From assembly GCA_002305575.1 (NCBI GenBank), contig DBPP01000046.1:37700-62139 (forward strand): a stretch of DNA of 24,440 nt. Direction: 5' to 3'. Position numbers and translations under genes: made by a program. Shown one piece after another: positions 1 to 6,562 of the stretch. The notes beneath the pieces are model-generated. The model searched no databases, had not been told where the DNA came from, and saw only the letters and a list, made by a program, of their open reading frames with translations. Each line of letters begins with the position of its first letter. Within the stretch, counting starts at the first letter, position 1. The stretch is from Ruminococcaceae bacterium UBA1417 (GTDB lineage Bacteria > Bacillota > Clostridia > Oscillospirales > Acutalibacteraceae).

Positions 1-828
1 ATCACCATCGCGCGTCACGCCTACGGCGATGTTTACAAAAACACCGAGATGGCTGTACCGACCGGCGCAAAGGCTGAGCTGGTCATTACGAAGGCGGACG
101 GCACCGAAGAGCGCAGTACGATCCATAACTTCACAGGAGACGGCATCATTCAGGGCATCCACAATACGGATAAAAGCATTGGCAGCTTTGCACGCGCCTG
201 CTTCAACTACGCGCTCAGCACGAAGCAGGACCTGTGGTTTGCCACAAAGGACACGATCTCCAAGACATATGACCACCGCTTTAAGGATATTTTCCAGGAA
301 ATTTTTGACGCCGAATACAAGGAAAAATTTGACGCGCTCGGCATCGAATATTTCTATACGCTGATTGACGACGCCGTCGCGCGTGTTATTCGCAGCCAAG
401 GCGGCTACATTTGGGCCTGCAAAAACTATGACGGCGACGTGATGAGCGATATGGTCGCCACTGCGTACGGCAGTCTGGCCATGATGACCTCCGTGCTCGT
501 TTCTCCGGATGGCATCTATGAATACGAAGCCGCGCATGGTACCGTACAACGCCACTATTATAAATATCTGAAGGGCGAAAAGACTTCCACAAACTCGATG
601 GCAACGCTGTTTGCTTGGACTGGCGCGCTGCGCAAGCGCGGCGAACTCGATCAGATCGACGCGCTTGTGGATTTTGCGAACAAGTTGGAGCAGGCTTCCA
701 TTCAGACCATTGAAGACGGCGTAATGACCGGCGACCTCGCAGCGATGTCTACGCTGGATAACATCACAAAAGTCAACACAGAAGAGTTCCTGCTCGCCAT
801 TCGCGATCGGTTGGAAAAGCTTCTGTAA
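1..828 (+). CDS. icd: NADP-dependent isocitrate dehydrogenase, 3' part (5' end outside window)
   Basis: The reading frame is open from base 1 and gives 275 C-terminal residues, so the start lies upstream of the window. The enzyme oxidatively decarboxylates isocitrate to 2-oxoglutarate with NADP in the cytosolic TCA branch that supplies glutamate synthesis. Visible family signatures are ARHAYGD at the beginning (residues 4-10 of the fragment), the metal/substrate aspartates in the KNYDGDVMSD segment (about 141-150), and EAAHGTVQRHY plus TSTNSMATLFAW (about 176-206), which form the NADP-binding region. The pattern is that of the dimeric eukaryote-like IDH subgroup of about 400 residues. A strong terminator follows 28 bases after the stop. 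It is transcribed with rex but appears to be a separate unit. Confidence 0.93.
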   Translation: MTIARHAYGDVYKNTEMAVPTGAKAELVITKADGTEERSTIHNFTGDGIIQGIHNTDKSIGSFARACFNYALSTKQDLWFATKDTISKTYDHRFKDIFQEIFDAEYKEKFDALGIEYFYTLIDDAVARVIRSQGGYIWACKNYDGDVMSDMVATAYGSLAMMTSVLVSPDGIYEYEAAHGTVQRHYYKYLKGEKTSTNSMATLFAWTGALRKRGELDQIDALVDFANKLEQASIQTIEDGVMTGDLAAMSTLDNITKVNTEEFLLAIRDRLEKLL

Positions 829-855
829 TTTCCGTCTCGTAATTCCTACATTTTG

Positions 856-887
856 CCGCCGGCCGGCTTATGGCCGGCGGTTTTTTT
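856..887 (+). terminator. Intrinsic terminator of icd
   Basis: A perfect 9-bp GC stem (856-864 with 872-880) has a 7-base loop and is followed by seven T residues (881-887). It sits directly after the icd stop, so it should end icd transcription before the rex promoter. Confidence 0.93.
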
Positions 888-902
888 GTGTAAATTTGTA
901 CC

Positions 903-938
903 TTGCACCCATCATTGGAATATGTTACAATTTTAACA
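903..938 (+). promoter_or_regulatory. rex promoter with overlapping Rex operator
   Basis: TTGCAC (903-908) and TACAAT (926-931) are separated by 17 bases, a good sigma-A promoter. Overlapping the -10 box, 923-938 reads TGTTACAATTTTAACA. This matches the known Rex core consensus TGTTAA-N4-TTAACA at 11 of 12 fixed positions. The arrangement predicts NADH-responsive autorepression of rex; this is inferred from the motif. Confidence 0.75.
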
Positions 939-993
939 GGCTAAACTAAAAGAATTTGTAATTGCCGAATTTATCCGTAAAGGGTTGATTGCC

Positions 994-1638
994 GTGCAAA
1001 AGAAACCGTACATCTCAATGTCTGTGATTCGTCGCCTCCCCCGTTATTATCGCTTTTTGAAGGATATGGACCGACGCGGAATCCTGCGTGTCTCCTCCAA
1101 GGAGCTTTCCGAAAAGCTCGGCCTCACAGCTTCCCAGGTTCGGCAGGACTTCAACTGCTTCGGCGGGTACGGCCAGCAGGGCTACGGCTATGCGGTGCGG
1201 CAACTGCGCGAGGAAATTGGCAATATTCTCGGTCTGAATCAGGCGCACCGGTGTATCCTGCTCGGTGCAGGCAATCTCGGGCGCGCTATCGCCACACATA
1301 TTCAGAACAATTATGCAGGCTTTGAACTCGCCGGAATTTTTGACAACAGCGATGCCATAATCGGGCGCGAACTTGCTGGGCTGACCGTACTGCCTTCCTC
1401 GTCACTCAAATCGTTTTGCATGGCGGAAAAGCCGGTGATGGCTATCCTCTGCATTCCACGCACCGCTGTGGAGTCCGCTGTGGATACACTGTACTCGCTC
1501 GGTATACGGAATTACTGGAATTTCAGCTCCTATGATATCGATCTGCATTACAAGGATGTTGTTGTGGAAACTGTGCATCTGAGCGACAGCATGATGACGC
1601 TCTGCTACCGTGTTTCAGAGAAAGAAACCAGTTCTTGA
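994..1638 (+). CDS. rex: Redox-sensing transcriptional repressor Rex
   Basis: A 214-residue protein, the usual size for Rex (about 210-215). It represses fermentation and respiration genes and leaves DNA when NADH/NAD+ rises. The N-terminal winged helix is recognisable (RLPRYYRFL near residue 14, then SSKELSEKLGLTASQVRQD and FGGYGQQGYGY). The Rossmann fold shows the dinucleotide motif LGAGNLGRA near residue 90, and the C-terminus carries the helix that swaps into the partner subunit. A TTG nine bases upstream (985) is also in frame. I prefer GTG at 994 because AAAGGG lies nine bases before it and would abut the TTG. It has its own promoter and probable Rex operator. Nothing resembling a GC-rich terminator follows before the prophage. 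Confidence 0.95.
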   Translation: MQKKPYISMSVIRRLPRYYRFLKDMDRRGILRVSSKELSEKLGLTASQVRQDFNCFGGYGQQGYGYAVRQLREEIGNILGLNQAHRCILLGAGNLGRAIATHIQNNYAGFELAGIFDNSDAIIGRELAGLTVLPSSSLKSFCMAEKPVMAILCIPRTAVESAVDTLYSLGIRNYWNFSSYDIDLHYKDVVVETVHLSDSMMTLCYRVSEKETSS

Positions 1639-1697
1639 TCTTATCCAAAAAAATTGGGTAAATGTCAAGAGTAAATGCGAAAAAAGTCAAAAATATT
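1639..1697. other. Host/prophage junction with short repeats, candidate element end
   Basis: This AT-rich 59-base gap lies between the rex stop and the transposase stop. It contains an AT-rich hairpin (1641-1648 with 1654-1661), a direct repeat GTAAATG at 1658-1664 and 1671-1677 (13-base period), and two GTCAA motifs. Repeated short motifs of this kind are typical of transposase-bound ends. I infer that the end of the prophage or IS lies here; the exact boundary cannot be set without the other end. Confidence 0.45.
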
Positions 1698-2747
1698 TTA
1701 TAAGTCCCCACTGAGGGCCTTTATTTCTGCCTGAAATACTTCCTCCGGGGTGTGCCAGTTGAACATTTTCCGGGGGTAGTCGTTCATCCAGCCTTCTATA
1801 TAGTCGGCCCGCTCGTCCGTCATGTCCTCAAAGCTCGATCCCTTCGGGGCGTGGCGGCGCACGAGCTTGTTCTGGTTTTCGTTGCTGCCGCGTTCGTATG
1901 CACTATACGGGTGACAGTAGTATAACTTCGTCCTTTTCTCGCCTTCGCGGAGGCTGCTCCGTTCCATTCCTTCGCAGTTCGCAAACTCCGATCCATTGTC
2001 TACCGTTATGCTCTTGAAAATTAGAGGGAAAAGCTCGCCGTATCTCTTTTCCAGAGCGTCCAGCTCGGCCACGACATTCTCCGCTTTCTTCGCTTCCATT
2101 CTCCGTGTGATTTCCCGGCGACTGAGCCGCTCGGTTAATACGAGCAGCGTTGTGGTGCAGCCCTTGGCGCTTTCCACGCAGTCCATTTCCCAGTGGCCGA
2201 AGGTTTCCCGGTTATTGATTTCTTCCGGGCGTTTCTCTATGCTTTCGCCTTTTGGCGCTCTGGACTGAGCTTTTGTATGCCGGTATTCTCGTTTACGGCT
2301 TCCTTTTACCGGGAGATCTTTGTTTGTGATCCGGAGAAATACGCCTTTTTCTATGTAGCTGTAAAGAGTGTTTACTGAGATCGTAGTGTTGAATTTTAAG
2401 CCCTTCGCCTTGATCCTTCCCAGCACCGCCGCGGGGCTGTATTGCTCGTCGGCGATCTTGTGCTCGATATATTCGGCGAGCTTGCGATCCTTCCCCAGTT
2501 TCAGCTCCGGCCCCTTGGCTTTCAGGTTCTCCCGGTACCGATCGTGGGCTATGTCTGGGCTGTATCGGATCTCCGTCGTCCAGTCACTATTGCGGTGCTC
2601 ATACTGTCCGCGTTTTTTCTCCCGGTATATTGTGGAGATGTGGACGCCGAGATTTTCGGCGATCTCTTTCGCCCCTTTTCCGTCCTTGAGCTGCTGCTCC
2701 ATACGCAGCCGATCAGTTTTTGTCAAATGCTTGAAACGCCGTGCCAT
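1698..2747 (-). CDS. IS30-family DDE transposase, intact
   Basis: A 349-residue protein with the IS30 layout. An N-terminal helix-turn-helix region (TDRLRMEQQLKDGKGAKEIAENLGVHISTIYRE, split here as residues about 11-42) is followed by a C-terminal integrase core. The catalytic triad is complete: D189 in HWEMD, D250 in TVDNGSEF, and E290 in ERGSNEN. It is preceded by GGAGGG seven bases before ATG. It lies directly between rex and the phage control genes. I find no matching inverted repeat on its start side, so it does not look like a free-standing IS inserted into the prophage. It could be the phage's own integration enzyme, or an IS remnant at the junction. Family call is firm; role is inference. 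Confidence 0.9.
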   Translation of the reverse strand: MARRFKHLTKTDRLRMEQQLKDGKGAKEIAENLGVHISTIYREKKRGQYEHRNSDWTTEIRYSPDIAHDRYRENLKAKGPELKLGKDRKLAEYIEHKIADEQYSPAAVLGRIKAKGLKFNTTISVNTLYSYIEKGVFLRITNKDLPVKGSRKREYRHTKAQSRAPKGESIEKRPEEINNRETFGHWEMDCVESAKGCTTTLLVLTERLSRREITRRMEAKKAENVVAELDALEKRYGELFPLIFKSITVDNGSEFANCEGMERSSLREGEKRTKLYYCHPYSAYERGSNENQNKLVRRHAPKGSSFEDMTDERADYIEGWMNDYPRKMFNWHTPEEVFQAEIKALSGDL

Positions 2748-2763
2748 TATATATCCCTCCGCA

Positions 2764-2795
2764 TAAAAAAAGAAGGGGCAGCCGTAGCCGCCCCT
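2764..2795 (-). terminator. Intrinsic terminator downstream of XRE gene
   Basis: On the minus strand the stem AGGGGC/GCCCCT (2790-2795 with 2774-2779), extended by a GC pair after one mismatch, is followed by a T-rich tract with seven consecutive T residues. It separates the XRE gene from the transposase gene, so transposase expression from the upstream promoter would need read-through. Confidence 0.8.
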
Positions 2796-2812
2796 CCACT
2801 TGTTCCTTGGTG

Positions 2813-3073
2813 TTATTGTTCGTATTCCCTCAAAAGCTCCGCGGTTTCCTCGTCGGTTACAATGTCCGAGAGTTTACAGTTCAGAGCCTTGCAGATCCTT
2901 AGCAACGTGGAAAGCTGCGCCTTGCTTACGTCCCGGACTCCCTGCTCGTAGTTTTGGTAGACGCGGACGCCTACACCGGCCAGCTTTGCGAGCTGGGACT
3001 GGGAGAGTCCGGCGGCCTGCCTGCGTTCTTTGAGGTTGTCGTTTCTCTTTTCGATCTTTACCGTGATTTCCAT
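2813..3073 (-). CDS. XRE-family (Cro/CI-like) DNA-binding regulator, 86 aa
   Basis: A small one-domain helix-turn-helix protein. Residues about 14-70 carry the XRE signature: LKERRQAAGLSQSQLAKLAGV, the recognition-helix region VRVYQNYEQG, and the ending LLRICKALNCKLSDIV (given here in pieces). It probably binds the palindrome in the nearby promoter (3349-3368), which would make it a lysogeny switch regulator. The ATG at 3073 is chosen because AGGAGG stands six bases upstream; a longer reading frame up to 3142 has a proline-rich, unlikely N-terminus running through a terminator hairpin. It lies downstream of the 40-residue gene on the same strand, with a terminator between them and another after it. 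Which of the two XRE proteins is repressor and which is anti-repressor cannot be told. Confidence 0.85.
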   Translation of the reverse strand: MEITVKIEKRNDNLKERRQAAGLSQSQLAKLAGVGVRVYQNYEQGVRDVSKAQLSTLLRICKALNCKLSDIVTDEETAELLREYEQ

Positions 3074-3110
3074 ATCTGGCCTCCTTCTTGACTTGTTAGG
3101 TGGCGGTGGA

Positions 3111-3146
3111 TATAATAAAGGCGGTGGGTGGGAATTTCCCACCGCC
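3111..3146 (-). terminator. Intrinsic terminator after the 40-aa gene
   Basis: A perfect 9-bp stem GGCGGTGGG/CCCACCGCC (3138-3146 with 3120-3128) is followed on the minus strand by TTTATTATAT. It lies just after the stop of the small gene at 3153, upstream of the XRE gene. Confidence 0.75.
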
Positions 3147-3152
3147 GGAGCT

Positions 3153-3275
3153 TTAGGACTGCTTGGGTTTCTTGTTTGGCTTTATGGTTATTGTGATCCG
3201 TTCCACCGCTTCACTTTCTAAAGCCTTTTTAAGAACTTCGAGCAGTTCTTTTGTTTGCTTTTCTTTATCGTCCAC
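3153..3275 (-). CDS. Small 40-aa protein of unknown function
   Basis: A 41-codon frame starts at GTG (3275), with AAAGGAGG positioned seven bases upstream, as good as any site in this phage. The product begins VDDKEKQTKELLEVLKKALE and ends in a lysine-rich tail (PNKKPKQS). It is charged, probably helical, and has no transmembrane segment. It is the first gene after the palindrome-bearing promoter at 3347-3375 and ends at its own terminator, so it is a discrete, probably regulated early unit. I do not recognise the family. The support is the ribosome site, promoter and terminator rather than homology. Confidence 0.6.
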   Translation of the reverse strand: MDDKEKQTKELLEVLKKALESEAVERITITIKPNKKPKQS

Positions 3276-3346
3276 CGGTTCGCCTCCTTTCTGTGTTTTT
3301 GTTCCTCCTTTCTGATTACTCAGGTTTTCCCTTACCTTGTGCTTTT

Positions 3347-3375
3347 ATTATACATCTAAAGATGTATATAGTCAA
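3347..3375 (-). promoter_or_regulatory. Phage promoter with palindromic operator in its spacer
   Basis: On the minus strand, TTGACT (3375-3370) and TATAAT (3352-3347) are 17 bases apart. A perfect 9-bp inverted repeat with 2-base spacer, 3349-3368 (TATACATCTAAAGATGTATA on the plus strand), fills the spacer and overlaps the -10. This is the layout of a repressor-blocked promoter. It reads toward the 40-aa gene, the 86-aa XRE gene and the transposase. The likely ligand is one of the two flanking XRE proteins (inference). Confidence 0.82.
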
Positions 3376-3408
3376 GCTCATTTCCTCCGCTTTTCGCATT
3401 TTTTCACA

Positions 3409-3433
3409 AGAAAATAGGGCGGTTTTCCGCCCT
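3409..3433 (-). terminator. Intrinsic terminator of the second XRE gene
   Basis: A perfect stem AGGGCGG/CCGCCCT (3416-3422 with 3427-3433) with a 4-base loop is followed on the minus strand by ATTTTCTTG. It touches the stop codon of the gene at 3433. Confidence 0.82.
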
Positions 3434-3681
3434 CATTCTTCCGCGCCGAGTAGCTGCTCAATCGGTACGCCCAGCGCCTCAGAGAAAAATATAAGTTCGT
3501 AGTCAGGGACTACTCGATCGCCGGTTTCTATCCTGCTGATCGCTTTCTGGTTCAAGTTTAGTCCGGCAAGCTGTACCTTTGCCGCGAGCTGCTCCTGAGA
3601 GAGTCCCGCAGCCTCGCGCAGCGCCTTTATTTGAGGCCCCGAAGCGTTGCACCTGCCGTCTTTGTGCTTGTAAATTTTCAC
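3433..3681 (-). CDS. XRE-family helix-turn-helix regulator, 82 aa
   Basis: A small single-domain DNA-binding protein. The XRE helix-turn-helix occupies about residues 17-75: PQIKALREAAGLSQEQLA, then LNQKAISRIETGDRVV, then FFSEALGVPIEQLLG. The start is GTG at 3681, with AGGAGG ten bases before it; an ATG alternative does not exist nearby. It is divergent from the membrane-protein gene at 3822 and lies upstream of, but separate from, the palindromic promoter at 3347-3375. A tight terminator ends the gene. With the 86-residue XRE protein it forms a two-regulator control region typical of temperate phages. It is a candidate prophage repressor, unproven. Confidence 0.85.
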   Translation of the reverse strand: MKIYKHKDGRCNASGPQIKALREAAGLSQEQLAAKVQLAGLNLNQKAISRIETGDRVVPDYELIFFSEALGVPIEQLLGAEE

Positions 3682-3726
3682 TTTTTCAGTGCCTCCTTCT
3701 TATGCCAAAGATAGGTAGAACGCATA

Positions 3727-3756
3727 TTGACATTACCATGCTTCGCCCGTTATAAT
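3727..3756 (+). promoter_or_regulatory. Consensus promoter for the membrane-anchored protein gene
   Basis: TTGACA (3727-3732) and TATAAT (3751-3756) are perfect consensus boxes 18 bases apart, about 65 bases before the start codon at 3822. No operator-like palindrome comparable to the one at 3349-3368 is evident, which suggests expression during lysogeny. Confidence 0.8.
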
Positions 3757-3821
3757 TATCCCAAACATGACTAAAGGCGAAAAAACGCTAATTTCGAGCA
3801 TGTGCAGGAGGTAAAAACATT

Positions 3822-4400
3822 ATGCGAAAAAAGGACGCAGATCAGAAGCAGGTAGAGGCCCCACGGGGCAAAAAGAAGTGGATCATTATTGCGGTTGTAG
3901 CGGTCGTTTTGATTGCGGCGGCGGTCGGAGGGAATACCGAAACGCAGCAGCAGACTACGGGAACGCAGGCTACCTCAGAGACCCCGGAGACTCAGGATCC
4001 TGCCACTGAGGCAGTGAGTGAAACGGAAGCCAAAGCGGAGCCGGAAGCAAACACAAGCGCAAAGGTTGACGCTCTGGCCTTGGCTGCAAAGCAGGATATT
4101 GAGGAAAACGGAGTTTCAGACGCGAAACGAGACGAGGCCGTGACCTTCATTGTAGAGCATTATCCTGATTTTTACGCAGATAACGAAACAATGGAGCAGG
4201 CCATTTCTTACGGTTACTGGCTTGAATACGCCTACCAAAACGACGAGGCCGCGAGGGATTATGCGGAGCTTGGCATGGACTTGGAGCAGGCCGTTAAATA
4301 TGTTTACCGGGGAGCCGAGAGCGTGGAGAACGACGCCACGCAGGAAAACCTCAGCCAGATCCGGGAGTCGCTCGAAGCTATCGGCCAGACTGTTGAATAA
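3822..4400 (+). CDS. Membrane-anchored protein with extracellular Ltp-like C-terminus (probable lysogenic conversion/superinfection gene)
   Basis: 192 residues. A lysine-rich cytosolic N-terminus (about 1-19) precedes one transmembrane segment (about 20-36, WIIIAVVAVVLIAAAVGG). A Thr/Glu/Ala-rich linker (about 37-80) leads to a helical acidic C-terminal domain with short repeated motifs such as ISYGYWLEYAYQN and LGMDLEQAVKYVYRG. These resemble the helix-turn-helix-like repeats of the Ltp family of surface lipoproteins, known for blocking DNA injection by related phages; the resemblance is from memory and moderate. It is the only plus-strand gene in the prophage part, has its own consensus promoter and an AGGAGG site, and ends at a terminator shared with the late operon. 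These traits fit a gene expressed from the prophage to alter the host surface. There is no lipobox, so it is membrane-spanning rather than lipid-anchored. Confidence 0.65.
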   Translation: MRKKDADQKQVEAPRGKKKWIIIAVVAVVLIAAAVGGNTETQQQTTGTQATSETPETQDPATEAVSETEAKAEPEANTSAKVDALALAAKQDIEENGVSDAKRDEAVTFIVEHYPDFYADNETMEQAISYGYWLEYAYQNDEAARDYAELGMDLEQAVKYVYRGAESVENDATQENLSQIRESLEAIGQTVE

Positions 4401-4403
4401 TAG

Positions 4404-4436
4404 AAAAAATGCCCGGCAGGATTTCTCCCGCCGGGC
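4404..4436. terminator. Bidirectional terminator at the convergence of the late operon and the surface-protein gene
   Basis: A perfect 7-bp stem GCCCGGC/GCCGGGC (4411-4417 with 4430-4436) has a short inner pairing. On the minus strand it is followed by ATTTTTT, and on the plus strand by TTTC. It ends the phage late transcript coming from the lysis genes and the convergent plus-strand gene. Confidence 0.85.
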
Positions 4437-4464
4437 TTTCTCGTTGTGCGGGTTTTCCCCGCTA

Positions 4465-5001
4465 TTATTCCGTTTTTTCTTCGGTTTCTACCGGCTCGCT
4501 TGCCGGTGTCGCTTCGGCTGCAATCTGCTGCACTGCCGTGGTGGCGATCGTGCTCGCTACGCTCGCCGCCGTCGCTGCCGCTGTGGTAGTGGCCGCTTTT
4601 TCAACCTCCGGCACTTTAATGTCCCGGCACACCTGCTCGATCTTGGTGTCCAGCCATGCGTCGAAGTCTCCGTAGATCTCCCCCAGAGCCTTCACGGTGG
4701 TATCTCCGAGGATCTCCAGCACCTTGTCCCGTGCCTTCTGAAACGCTTCCATTTGCTTCTCTTTCGTAAAAGCACCCTCCGCTTTTAGGGCGTCAACAAA
4801 GGTCTGGGCCGTATATGTCACGGCCTGCTCCACAGCGTCCGTTGCCAGTTCGATATATTTCGAGGCCGTCTCGCTGTTCAGATCTTTCTCGACCTGCTGA
4901 GTCTGGCGGCGCAGGAGTGCCACCAGATAACCGCCACCAGCCGTGATAAGCAGGCAGAGGATCGGTACAAAAGCGTCTGCGATCTGTTCTAACATTTCCA
5001 T
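4465..5001 (-). CDS. Phage holin, LLH family
   Basis: 178 residues. One N-terminal hydrophobic segment (about 10-30, ending in GGGYLVALL) is followed by a charged helical domain and a long Ala/Thr-rich C-terminal tail (about 135-165) that ends in an acidic patch. The N-terminal segment plus the motif ETASKYIELATDAVEQAV is typical of the LLH holin family of Firmicute phages, found beside lysins. Holins permeabilise the membrane to release the lysin at the timed end of the lytic cycle. The start has GGGAGGG eight bases upstream. It is the last gene of the late operon, directly after the lysin gene and before the terminator. The Ala/Thr tail is unusually simple in composition. Confidence 0.78.
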   Translation of the reverse strand: MEMLEQIADAFVPILCLLITAGGGYLVALLRRQTQQVEKDLNSETASKYIELATDAVEQAVTYTAQTFVDALKAEGAFTKEKQMEAFQKARDKVLEILGDTTVKALGEIYGDFDAWLDTKIEQVCRDIKVPEVEKAATTTAAATAASVASTIATTAVQQIAAEATPASEPVETEEKTE

Positions 5002-5022
5002 GTTCGAGTCCCTCCCTTGATA

Positions 5023-6546
5023 TTAAAGCATACTGTTGACAATTTTCTGAACGGCTGCGTAGTTATACCCGGCCGCTTCGAGGCGTTTCTTGCGATCCGC
5101 TCCGTTTCCCCACTTACCTGCGATCACCTCTTTGGCGATCTCTGTGTTGGATTTCTTGGGGGTATCGCCGGAAGCCGCGGTGCCGCCGCCGTTGGTTGTC
5201 ACAAAGGCGTCGAAGCCTTTCGCTTTGAGCTTAGATACCTGAGCGTCAGCATTTGCCTTTTTGGAATACGCCCCGGTCTGCACCTTGTAAAGATTTCCGA
5301 CTTTCTTTATGAGCACCTCGAAGCCAGCCGCTTTGAGTCTCGCCGCCTGAGCGTCGGCATTTGCTTTCTGTGAGTACGCGCCGCTCTGGACATAGTAAAG
5401 AACGGATCCGGAGCTGGAGCTGCCGCCAGTGGATCCGCCGCCGGATCCGGAGCTGCCTCCCGTCCCCAGCAGAGCGTTGATCCTGTCGGCAAGCTCGCCA
5501 TAGCGGGAGTAGAGCCAGTCACCGGGGCAGCTCTTATTTGCAAACCACCGGTGCGCGGTCAGCACCATTTCGTTGCTTTTTGGCGTGTATGCGAGAGTTT
5601 TCTCTTTGCTACCCAGCCACAAAACCTTGTTTTTCCCGTTTCTCTTGCAGATGTCCGCGCAGAGCTCGATCAGCTTTTCGTAAACGGCCGAGTTCATAGC
5701 GTAAGGATCTGTTTTGTCGCTGGCGCACTCGATCGTTACGGCCCGCTGGTCGTTGGATTTGCTGGAGCTGCACCAGCTCCGGTTACACTCGTCTACTACG
5801 AGGACGACGCGGCCGTCCTTGCCGATCCCGTAGTTACAACTCGCTTCGCGCCCCGCCGGGAAGCAGGAGCCGATCCCTTCCGCTGTGAGCTGCCCCACAA
5901 CGCAGTGGGGTGTCAGTGTGTCAATGCTGTGTGTACGTTTCCCGCTATGGTTCGGGCTTTTTACGGTACAGTTTACCAATGGACTATTACTCATATTGTT
6001 GCCTCCTTCTGAGGGCGTGGAAGCTGCGGCTTTCGCGTATTTGTCATAATACGTTTGCCCGTAGCCCGCCCGTTTGATTTTTACCGCTTCGGACTGATCG
6101 GCCGGTCTTTCAAAGTCGGTCAGCACCTTGTCGCTTGCAGCCCTCACGCTGGTAGCTGTTTTCAAAGCTGCCAAAACAGAGGGGTAGCTTTCGCTCAGCT
6201 CTTTATATAAAAAGCCGAGCTGCGCCTCCAGATCCCCGATTGAAACGCCGAGTGCCCTCACATAGTTGAGCAGCGCCTCCTTCCGGCTCCAGAACGTCCA
6301 CTGTGCAACGCCGTAGCCTGCGGAGTCATGCACAAAGTTGGCATAGCTCCCGGAGTCTACGGCTGCGGTGTAGGTGGCGTCCGTAAAGCCGAGCTTTTTC
6401 TCGTAGGAGTTCTGGAGGTTCTGCGGGTTGAGCCCGCTCTCGGCGAACAGTTCCCCCATAAGGCCCGCCACGCCGAAGTCGTTCGGGATCTTGCCTTTGA
6501 GGAAGTTCCACGCCTTTTCCTCGTTGTTTTTTCCTGTCAGTCCCAT
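5023..6546 (-). CDS. Modular endolysin: lysozyme-like + amidase_2 + two SPOR repeats + CW_7
   Basis: 507 residues, a peptidoglycan hydrolase with apparently two catalytic domains. Residues about 8-172 resemble the phage tail-lysozyme family (GELFAESGLNPQNLQ, GYGVAQWTF). Residues about 190-360 form an N-acetylmuramoyl-L-alanine amidase of type 2, with zinc-ligand candidates H214, H332 and C340 (TPHCVVGQ, TAHRWF, SCPGDW). A Gly/Ser linker (about 361-381) leads to two SPOR-type repeats (about 384-452, YYVQSGAYSQKANADAQ and YKVQTGAYSKKANADAQ). The C-terminus (about 467-506, IAGKWGNGADRKKRLEAAGY) is a CW_7 wall-binding repeat. ATG 6546 is chosen for its AGGAGGG; an in-frame start ten codons upstream overlaps the previous gene. 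It follows two small membrane proteins and precedes the LLH holin. Confidence 0.9.
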   Translation of the reverse strand: MGLTGKNNEEKAWNFLKGKIPNDFGVAGLMGELFAESGLNPQNLQNSYEKKLGFTDATYTAAVDSGSYANFVHDSAGYGVAQWTFWSRKEALLNYVRALGVSIGDLEAQLGFLYKELSESYPSVLAALKTATSVRAASDKVLTDFERPADQSEAVKIKRAGYGQTYYDKYAKAAASTPSEGGNNMSNSPLVNCTVKSPNHSGKRTHSIDTLTPHCVVGQLTAEGIGSCFPAGREASCNYGIGKDGRVVLVVDECNRSWCSSSKSNDQRAVTIECASDKTDPYAMNSAVYEKLIELCADICKRNGKNKVLWLGSKEKTLAYTPKSNEMVLTAHRWFANKSCPGDWLYSRYGELADRINALLGTGGSSGSGGGSTGGSSSSGSVLYYVQSGAYSQKANADAQAARLKAAGFEVLIKKVGNLYKVQTGAYSKKANADAQVSKLKAKGFDAFVTTNGGGTAASGDTPKKSNTEIAKEVIAGKWGNGADRKKRLEAAGYNYAAVQKIVNSML

Positions 6547-6562
6547 GAGTCCCTCCTTTTTG

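Noticed and set aside
2748..2812. Right inverted repeat of an IS around the transposase gene
   Set aside because: The only strong inverted repeat here is a GC stem with a T tract, an intrinsic terminator; nothing matches the repeats in 1639-1697.
3391..3415. Segment sharing TTTTCGCATTT with the complement of 1665-1690, as a possible second element end
   Set aside because: Only about 11 bases in an AT-rich context match and the rest diverges; too short to claim an inverted end.
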